Notes under the pieces: model-generated
Seen by the model: the letters and a program-made list of their open reading frames with translations, nothing else
Database searches by the model: none
Told to the model about the DNA's origin: nothing
NCBI RefSeq assembly: GCF_028372415.1
Contig: NC_092878.1
Coordinates: forward strand, 71,608,704 to 71,672,703
Length of the DNA: 64,000 nt
Reading direction: 5' to 3'
From: Notamacropus eugenii
Lineage: Eukaryota > Chordata > Mammalia > Diprotodontia > Macropodidae
Shown: piece by piece, positions 56,510-64,000 of the stretch
Numbering within the stretch: position 1 is the stretch's first letter
Layout of the letters: the number at the start of each line of letters is the position of its first letter
Translations under genes and position numbers: made by a program

Positions 56510-56705
56510 AGGCAATGAGATGCAATGCATAGATTGATGGACTTGAAGTCAAGAAGACCTCAGTTCAAATCCTGCCTCAGATACTTAGAAGTTGTGGGAG
56601 CCTAAGTCACCTAAACTCTCTGTTCCTCACTTTCTCCATCTGTAAAATGAGAAGGTTATATTTGATGATTTCTAAGGTCTCTTTCAGCTCTATATTAACC
56701 TATGA
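56510..56705 (+). repeat. MIR SINE
   Basis: GATGGACTTGAAGTCAAGAA, CAGTTCAAATCCTGCCTCAG, TCCATCTGTAAAATGAGAAG and AAGGTCTCTTTCAGCTCTAT. Confidence 0.7.
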
Positions 56706-57114
56706 AACATTATCTTTATAATCTACATATGTCCATATAGTGATATGGTCTCACTCTAATGATATATAGTTATATATCATTTGTGTGTCTTGGGATTCCA
56801 CAATCCCCAAAGAATCAAAATCACAAATGACCCAAAAACCAATGAAGAAATGAATGCTGGGAACAGTGGGCTGTAAAACATTACTAGTAATGACGTATAT
56901 AGACTGACATAAGAAATGAGTGATCACTAGAGGTGACAGACTGGTCCTGCAGTGAGTATGAAGTTTATTTGATGGATATCTCAAGTGCTATACTGGTGCC
57001 TATGCAAAATTTCAAAAGAAAAGGAAGAAACTAATGGAATGCCTCTGAGTAGATTTTACGTGGAGAATTTATAGAAGTTTATACAGGATGAGTGACAGAA
57101 TGAAATAATTTCAA
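56706..57114. other. Intergenic stretch, no gene recognised
   Basis: Nothing identified. Confidence 0.4.
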
Positions 57115-57680
57115 AATTGAAGGGGTTTCAGTAACCATCTGGTTCAACTCAAACCGGAACAAGTATCACCTTTACATCATTCTGGACAAGTGGTTTGTTT
57201 TCAAACTTCCCACTGTCTCCAAAACAATCAATTGCACTCTTCCATGGCTTTAATTTTTATTGTTATTTGTTGTTGTTTTTTCCCTAGAACTAAACCTAAA
57301 AATGTAAATAAATCTCTTTACAAATTCACTCTTTATTGTTAGTTCTTCCCTCTGGAGACAAATAGAAGGGAAGGGAAGAGGAAAGAGAATAAACATTTAT
57401 CTAGTCCCAATAGATGCTTATTCCCTCCTTGCCTCCTTCTCCTGCTTTACAAATATTATCACATTTGATCCACACAAAAAAACTTGGTAGGTCCAAATTT
57501 GAACTCAGATCTTCTTGACTATAGGCCAAGTTTATCAGTTGTACCACCTAGCTGCCTCAAAATAGAACAAGTTTAATAATTCTTTCAAGGATTAGTCCTT
57601 TAAACGTTTAAAGACAGATACCTGGTTCAACTTCCTTGAGTTTTTTCTTCTCTAAGCTAATGTAGGGGAGGCCCCTAAAT
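57115..57680 (-). repeat. CR1/L3 3' region split by a SINE
   Basis: Antisense CR1/L3: AACCATCTGGTTCAACTCAA, GTTCTTCCCTCTGGAGACA up to 57358, then AGAACAAGTTTAATAATTCT and TTTCTTCTCTAAGCTAATG from 57564. Confidence 0.6.
57368..57557 (-). repeat. MIR-related core-SINE nested in CR1/L3
   Basis: AAACATTTATCTAGTCCCAA, TTTACAAATATTATCACATT, AATTTGAACTCAGATCTTCT and TGTACCACCTAGCTGCCTC. The flanks CAAATAGAA (57359-57367) and CAAAATAGAA (57558-57567) form the target-site duplication. Confidence 0.75.
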
Positions 57681-58999
57681 CTAGTAAATTTGACCATAGA
57701 GACAAAGACCTTCCTGTTCCCTCTGGTCCTTTCATTCTTGTCATTGGTTTTGTGCTATTTCTCTAGGCACTTAGGAGAATGGTGGGGGTCGAGGGTTTGA
57801 AAACTGGGGAATCTTGAAGTTCAGAGCTGTTTGGTAGGTATGGGCAAATGAACATGGAATTATAAAGAATGAATACCATAAACTAGAGTGAAGTCTATAA
57901 CAGAGGAGTCCAACCTCTTCAGACAAGGGACATAAATCTAAAGGGGAAAAAAATAAGGTTGAGGGAGGTAGGTAGCTAAGAGGAACCTGCTCTTTGGTCT
58001 AAACACCAATTTTCCAGTTCATAAAGCAGGAAATCTAGAGGAGAGAGAAGAGACTTTCAAGTAAAGACTGAAGAAGTAAGACTGGGAATATCAAAAGAGG
58101 TTTTTTGCAGGTTCTAAGGCAAAAGGATTTTCCTTTTCTAAGAGAACTAGGAAAAAACTATAGGTTTTGAGTATATACATATACATACACACATATATAC
58201 TTATATACATATATATGTGTGTATATGTATGCATGTATATATATGTATATATATACATATATATGCATATATATTTGTATGAATAAAATAGGAGCATTCT
58301 TCCCTGAAGAAAAATCAGCCAGAGCTATCATCTGAGCCAGAAGGTGAATGCAATAGATTATAGCTGAGCATTATGCAGTATAGCCTACAATGGAGCAGTG
58401 TCCAGGGAAGTATCTAATACAGACAACAGCAAAGCCCATATGTCCTCCTGAATGACATCCGACAAAAACTGCAAGACTGAAGGAGAGCAGACACAATAAG
58501 AATGGTTCAAAGACATCACAAGAAAACATAGTCAGAAGCCAGGCAGCATTAGAGAAAAGAGTTTTCTTCTACCTGTGTGCCCTGGCTACACATATTACTT
58601 GCATATACGCTACTCCACACAGATACCCTAGAAATATGTATTCCTTATTCCTTACGTAGGTATCTCTCCAAGCATGTTCCCTTCCCATGCCCACTTTTTT
58701 CCATTGAAACTGTTTGTATTTGGGCAATAGTACACCCAAGGTTTATGAAGAAATATTTTGTTTCTGCTTCACTTGAATTTCATTAAATTTTATGAAATGC
58801 CTTGGCTTTGAACTTATTGTGTCTTTTCTTTGATACCTAAAGGTAACTACATCATTGGGAGCCTGTGAGATAAAGTTCTGAGGAAACCAAAAACATAGAA
58901 TATAAAGAATGTTGGATAGCCATTCTTACAGTGACCCATTTTGTGGACTGGGAGTATCCCTAGGGGCTATATTGAACATTTTCACTTTCTTCAGCTGAT
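57681..58999. other. Intergenic stretch with a TA/CA tract
   Basis: Alternating TATA/CATA/TATG sequence at 58165-58275. No gene or other repeat recognised. Confidence 0.5.
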
Positions 59000-60011
59000 C
59001 TTAAGATGACATGAGGTAGAGGTTGCTCACCATTCCAGATGGTTCTTCTCTGTATGTCTTCAAGATCATAAATATTCTTTCCAAAATATGAGACCCATGA
59101 CTGATGTGGCCTAATAAGGACAAGGTTAAGTAGGATTAATCTAGTTTTGGAAAATTTCTTTCATAACTCAGATCGTGATCACATTTGTTTCTTTGGCAAT
59201 CCCATCACACTGTTGACTCATTTTGAAATTATAATCTACTTAATTCCTTGTATTTTTTCATATGAACTGCTATCTAATCCCACTACCCATATCTCATAGT
59301 CAAGAAGTCAATTTTTTAATACATGATGAAGATTTTACATTTCTTCATACTCCTCTCAGCTCAATATCCAAGCTGTCAGAATGTTTTTGCATCCTGACTC
59401 CATCATATAATGTAATGCTTTCCTCCAAACTTTGTCATCAGGAAATTTGAAAAAAAATGCCATTTATGAATTTATCCAAATCATTGAAAAATATTAAGCA
59501 ACACAAAATTAAAAACCAATCCCTGGGGTAATATCTTGGAAATCTTCTTCTGAACTGTTCTTGAATCATTAATGAATACAACTTGGATCTAGCCATTCAA
59601 TCAATTTCAAATCATCTAATTATATTATTATCCAGCTCACCCTTCTCCATATTTTCCACAAGAAAAGAATGAGAAACATCAAATTCGTTGTGAACACCAA
59701 ATAAATTATTTCTATAGCATTCTCCAAACTATACATTTTATAATTCTATAGAAAAAAGAAAATAAATTTAGACTAGACTGATCTCTTCTTGGTGAAGATA
59801 TATCTCTGATCATTGCTTCCCTTTCTAAACATTTCTTAATCATCTATTTAATAATATATTCTACAATTTTTTTCCAAAAATGAAAGTAAAGGTCATTGGT
59901 CTTTAGTTTAGTGATACCATTCTTTTACCTAATTTCTTTACTTTAAAAAAATAGGGTAACCTTTGCCCTTTCCTGGTCCCATAGTATGACTTCCAAACTT
60001 CATAGTCTTCT
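59000..60011 (-). repeat. CR1/L3 LINE, reverse-transcriptase part
   Basis: Antisense landmarks in order: TTCTCTGTATGTCTTCAAGA, GAGACCCATGACTGATGTGG, TTTGTCATCAGGAAATTTGA, ATTTATCCAAATCATTGAAA, CCAATCCCTGGGGTAATATC and GAATACAACTTGGATCTAGC. The last ones correspond to the FADDTK and QGSVLGP regions in intact CR1. HAL1 is inserted at 60029. Confidence 0.7.
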
Positions 60012-60037
60012 AAAGATTACTGACCATAGGGGAAGGA

Positions 60038-60048
60038 GCCAAAATGGC
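60038..60048 (+). promoter_or_regulatory. YY1-like motif at HAL1 5' end
   Basis: GCCAAAATGGC at the position of GCCAAGATGGC in the younger copy at 14992. Confidence 0.5.
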
Positions 60049-60692
60049 GTAGTAGAAAGACACACATATGCTAGCTTCAACCCCACAGCCCATAAAATAT
60101 CTATAAAGAAGAACTCCCAACAAATTCTGGAGCAGCAGAAGCCACAGAACAATGGAGTGGAGGAGATTTCTGTTCCAGAGAGCCCTGAAAAACTGACACG
60201 AAAGGTCCCTTGCACAATGGTCACGGAGCACAGCCCAGCCCTGCCTTGGCCGCGCAGCACCAAGGGGAGCAGATCTGAGCAGGCTTCAGGGACTGAATCT
60301 CAAGCAGCCACGCAGGTCCCTCCACCCACAGGTCAGTGAGAGAGTATTTTTGGCTGGCAAGAGGGGAGTGGGGTGTCCCCATAACTCAGGTCTCCTTGGG
60401 AGGCAGCAGCGGAGGCGGCAGGGGATTGGGCTCCCAAAGCAGGCAGGAGCCCAGATCCATTGTTGAAGGTCTCAGCATAAGCCCCCTGAGGGAACTGAGC
60501 CCTGTGTGGCAGCCCTGCCCCTACCTGAGGACCTGAACTTAATCTCACAATGAATAGCAGCCCTGCCCCTGCCAAAAGCCCTGAGGCTGGGAAGCAGCAT
60601 TTGAATATCAGACCCCAAGTGCTGGTTGTGTGGATCTAGAGTCGAGGTAGGTGTGAAGAAGAAGCTCAGAAGTCAAGTCACTGGCTGGGAAA

Positions 60693-61793
60693 ATGCCCAG
60701 AAAAGGGAAAAAAATAAGACCATAGAAGGTTACTTTCTTGGTGAACAGATATCTCCTCCCATCCTCTCAGATGAGGAAGAACAATGCTTACCATCTGGGA
60801 AAGACATAAACGTCAAGGCTTCTGTATCCCAAACAGACAAAATAAATATTCAGTGGGCTCAGGTCATGGAAGAGCTCAAAAGGGATTCTGAAAATCAATT
60901 TAGAGAGGTGAAGGAAAAACTGGGAAGACAACTGAGAGAGATGCAAGAAAAGCATGAAAAGCAGGTCAACACCTTGCTAAAGGAGACTCAAAAAAATGCT
61001 GAAGAAAATAACACCTTGAAAAATAGGCTAACTGAATTGGCAAAAGAGGTCCAAAAAGCCAATGAGGAGGAGAATGCTTTCAAAAGCAGAATTAGCCAAA
61101 TGGAAAAGGAGGTTCAAAAGCTCACTGAAGAAAATAGTTATTTCAAAATTAGAATGGAATAGATGGAGGCTAATAACTTTATGAGAAACCAAGAAATCAC
61201 AAAACAAAACTAAAAGAATGAAAAAATGGAAGATAATGTGAAATATCTCATTGGAAAAACAACTGACCTGGAAAATAGATCCAGGAGAGACAATTTAAAA
61301 ATTGTGGGACTACTTGAAAGCCATGATCAAAAAAAGAGCCTAGACATCATCTTTCATGAAATTATCAAGGAAAACTGCCCTGAGATTCTAGAACCAGAGG
61401 GCAAAATAAGTATTCAAGGAATCCACTGATCACCGCCTGAAAGAGATCCAAAGAGAGAAACTCCTAGGAACATTGGGGCCAAATTCCAGAGTTCCCTGGT
61501 CTAGGAGAAAATATTGCAAGCAGCTAGAAAAAAAAACAATTCAAGTATTGTGGGAATACAATCAGGATAACACAAGATCTAGAAGCTTCTACATTAAGGG
61601 ACTGAAGGGCATGGAATATGATATTCTAGAAATCAAAGGAACTAGGACTAAAACCAAGAATCACATTCCCAGCAAAACTGAGTATAATACTTCAGGGGAA
61701 AAATTGTCTTTCAATGAAATCAAGGACTTTTAAGCATTCTTGATGAAAAGACCAGAGCTGAAAAGAAAATTTGACTTTCAAACACAAGAATGA
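60693..61793 (+). pseudogene. HAL1 ORF1, broken
   Basis: The family start ATGCCCAGAAAAGGG at 60693 meets a frameshift within eight codons. The frame then reads NKTIEGYFLGEQISPPILS, a coiled coil (SENQFREVKEKLGRQLREM ... EKHEKQVNTLLKETQKNAE), a stop at 61160-61162, MEANNFM, the RRM beginning TDLENRSRRDNLKIVGLLE, HEIIKENCPEILEPEGK and a decayed C-terminal domain, ending FDFQTQE. At least three stops or frameshifts make it non-functional. Confidence 0.85.
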
Positions 61794-61925
61794 AGAGAAA
61801 CATGAAAAGGTAAACAGGAAAGAGAAGTCATAAGGGACTTACTAAAGTTGAACTGTTTACATTCCTACATGGAAAGACAATATTTATAACTCTTGAAACT
61901 TTTCATTATCTGGGTAGTTGGCGGA

Positions 61926-61928
<3 letters not shown>

Positions 61929-61967
<39 letters not shown>
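61929..61967. repeat. (CA)n microsatellite in HAL1 3' UTR
   Basis: Pure CA, about 19 units, followed by GCACAGAGTGAATCG of the element. Confidence 0.95.
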
Positions 61968-61968
<1 letters not shown>

Positions 61969-62813
61969 CACAGAGTGAATCGAATAGGAGGGGATCATAT
62001 CTAAAACAAATGAAATTAAGGGGTGAGAGAGAAATATATTGGGAGGAGAAAGGGAGAAATGGGAATGGGGCAAATTATCTCTCATAAAAGAGGCAAGCAC
62101 AAGACTTTTTAGTGGGGGGAACAAGAAGGGAGGTGAGAGAAAAACATGAAGTCTACTTTTTCATCACATTCCACTAAAGCAAGGAATAAAATGCAGACTC
62201 ATTTTGGAATGAAAACCTATCTTACAATACAAGAAAGTGGGGGAGAAGGGGACAAGCAAGGTTGGAGGGATGATGGAAGGGAGGGCAATGGGAAGAGGGA
62301 GCAATTTGAAGTCAACACTCTTGGGGAGGGACAAGATCACAAGAGAGAATAGAAGCAATGGGGGGCAGGAGATGAGGGAGGGAAATATAGCTAGTCTTAC
62401 ACAACATGACTATTATGGAAGTCATTTGCAAAACTACACAAATATGGCCTATATTGAATTGCTTGCCTTCCCAAAGGGAATGGGTAGGGAGGGAGGGATG
62501 AAGAGAAGTTGGAACTCACAGTTTTAGGAACAACTGTCGAGTTCTGTTCTTGCTACTAGGAAATAAGAAATACAGGTAATGGGGTCTAAAAAATTATCTG
62601 GCCCTACAGGCAAAAGAGAAGATGGGAACAAGGGAAGGGAGGGATGATAGAAGAGAGGGCAGATTGGTGATAGGGGCAATTAGAATGCTCGGTGTTTTGG
62701 GTTGAGGGGAGGGGACAAATGGGGAGAAAATTTGGAACCCAAAATTTTGTGAAAATGAATGTTAAAAGTTAAATTAATTAATTAATTAAAAAAAAAAAGA
62801 TTACTAACCATAG

Positions 62814-64000
62814 CTCAGTAATAGCACTGAATATACTCTTTTTGCTTCCAAATGATAGTATTCATCTCAACCAGGTGACCTGATCTCATTAGCAATAGTT
62901 AGATGTTCTTTTATACTGTCTTCTTATTTATCTTGAGTATCAACCCTCCTATCGTTAATTTTTGTTCTCTTTTTTCCAGACCAAGATTTATTCTTCTTGA
63001 CAAAGAAAACAAAAGCAAAATTAGAAGTTAACAGTTTCATAAATAATGATCAGTTATCATCATTCACTCCACCCAGAGTGCTTTTTTCTTAATCAACCCA
63101 TTTTTCCCAATATGGATTTTCCTTAAAAAAATTTTCAGTCATCTTTAGCATTCTGATCCAGTCACAAAACTGTGCTGAACTTTGTAGCCATACTCTGTTT
63201 CCTATCCTGCTATCTCTGCTTCCATCTTCTATGCTTTTAACCCCTATTAATCTAAGTTGGTTAGTAGTTCTCCTTTGCTTACATAATAGATTCTTCAGAG
63301 ATCTCCTTTTCTTCTTTATCAGAATTATTTTGCCTTATGTCTTCCAGAATTTCAATTTTAAGAATTTTAACCTCTCTAAAGAAATTGCAATCCTCTTCAA
63401 AAAACTTAACAGCTTACTTATTTTTCCTTGAAACCCTTTGAAATGTGGTTGTGAAATTTAGGCTATGCTTCCCACTCTCCCCAGTTTTACTATCTTTGAT
63501 TAAAAACTTTAAGAAAGAGGGATCACTTCCCACTAGGTTCCACATCATTTCAAATCCAGCAAGAAGCAATGCCTCCCTATTTGTGAGAATTACATCCAAC
63601 ACATAATTCCCCTTTTCTTTCTTCTGCCTTTTGAAGGGGGAAAGGAAAGTCAAATAATTGGATACTTTTTTCAAAGACAGAGCTCCAATAGATGTCTGGG
63701 TAACTGATATCTCCCCTCTCCCTATTATATCCTGTCTCTCAGCCAAATTTATGTTCCTTCCACCAAACTCCTCATGCAATTCCTCTTTGTGCCCATGTGT
63801 TTATGATCAACCCAAAAAACAACACACTTTTCATATTGGATCTTTATGCAAATTCTCCCTATCAGGCTCAACTCTACATCATGTCTCTAGATTTCCTCAC
63901 AGAAGTATATTTTCTTAATAGATATTTCTCTTTTGACCTGGAGGAAACAACATGTTAAAAAAAAAGTACACCTAAGTCTCAGTGATGCCTCCAAGATCAA
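62814..64000 (-). repeat. CR1/L3 LINE, endonuclease part (continues past the window)
   Basis: Antisense CR1/L3. ACATCCAACACATAATTCCC parallels 26770, and CCAATAGATGTCTGGGTAAC with TGATATCTCCC reads on the minus strand as GDISYPDIYW, the GDFNYPDI-like endonuclease motif. GTCTCAGTGATGCCT at the window's end matches 29875. This is the upstream part of the element begun at 59000; the 62814-63100 part is less certain. Confidence 0.6.

Larger units (their letters stand above)
60030..62795 (+). mobile_element. Complete HAL1 (half-L1) element with target-site duplications
   Basis: About 2.77 kb. It starts GGGAAGGAGCCAAAATGGCG, has a 5' UTR to 60692 with a single copy of the promoter unit, ORF1 at 60693-61793, then a 1-kb 3' UTR with (CA)n, ending TTTTGTGAAAATGAATG, a TTAA run and an A tail. 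ORF2 is absent. The 18-bp flanks at 60012-60029 and 62796-62813 (AAAGATTACTGACCATAG / AAAGATTACTAACCATAG) differ at one base, showing that this is one retrotransposition event. It splits a CR1/L3 copy. Confidence 0.9.

Noticed and set aside
60626-61162. 178-codon frame as an intact gene
   Set aside because: It is HAL1 ORF1 read in a shifted frame and ended by a stop at 61160; the RRM and C-terminal domain lie beyond.

Overview
The window looks like intergenic, repeat-dominated DNA from a marsupial (metatherian) nuclear genome. No functional gene is evident. The assignment rests on the repeat content recognised by eye: L1-type elements of the kind I know from opossum and dasyurid genomes, a very abundant SINE that resembles MIR over much of its length, and L2 and CR1/L3 remnants. 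The species cannot be named from this sequence. The only clear copies of cellular genes are two intronless, broken (processed) ones on the minus strand: lactate dehydrogenase A at 170-1196 and elongation factor eEF1B beta/alpha-prime (EEF1B2) at 53948-54593.

Layout. 0-14 kb: LDHA retrocopy, a solo LTR-like element (5781-6287), many MIR/L2 remnants and several nested SINE insertions. 14.5-17.3 kb: a CR1/L3 tail, a young CpG-rich L1/HAL1-type insertion that stops inside ORF1, then long GA and GGAA arrays. 18.4-19.6 kb: a SINE split by a 903-bp TG...CA element with a 180-bp internal duplication. 22-25 kb: L2 and CR1/L3. 25.3 and 34.3 kb: two copies of a LINE open-reading-frame end that encodes a C2H2-like finger. 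26.3-30 kb: a CR1/L3 copy interrupted by a HAL1 element. 35.8-37.6 kb: a large old inverted duplication. 40.4-41.6 kb: CR1/L3. 44-46.6 kb: nested and tandem MIR-type SINEs. 46.8-52.4 kb: a pile-up of L1 and HAL1 fragments, partly scrambled. 53.5-54.7 kb: EEF1B2 retrocopy. 57-64 kb: two CR1/L3 copies, one split by a SINE and one by a complete HAL1 element with clean target-site duplications.

The most interesting content is a set of HAL1 (half-L1) retrotransposons. These carry an L1 5' UTR and ORF1 but no ORF2, and end in their own 3' UTR and A-rich tail. Two copies are complete end to end (27165-29809 and 60030-62795), one is 3'-truncated yet flanked by target-site duplications (14984-16112), and one is rearranged (47907-49908). 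A HAL1 must borrow reverse transcriptase and endonuclease from a full L1, and fragments of L1 ORF2 do lie at 47.3-52.4 kb. All ORF1 copies here are broken or truncated, so nothing in the window appears able to move on its own. HAL1 as a class is already known; the promoter-monomer duplication, the internally ended copy and the 0.8-kb inverted duplication are the parts most worth checking.
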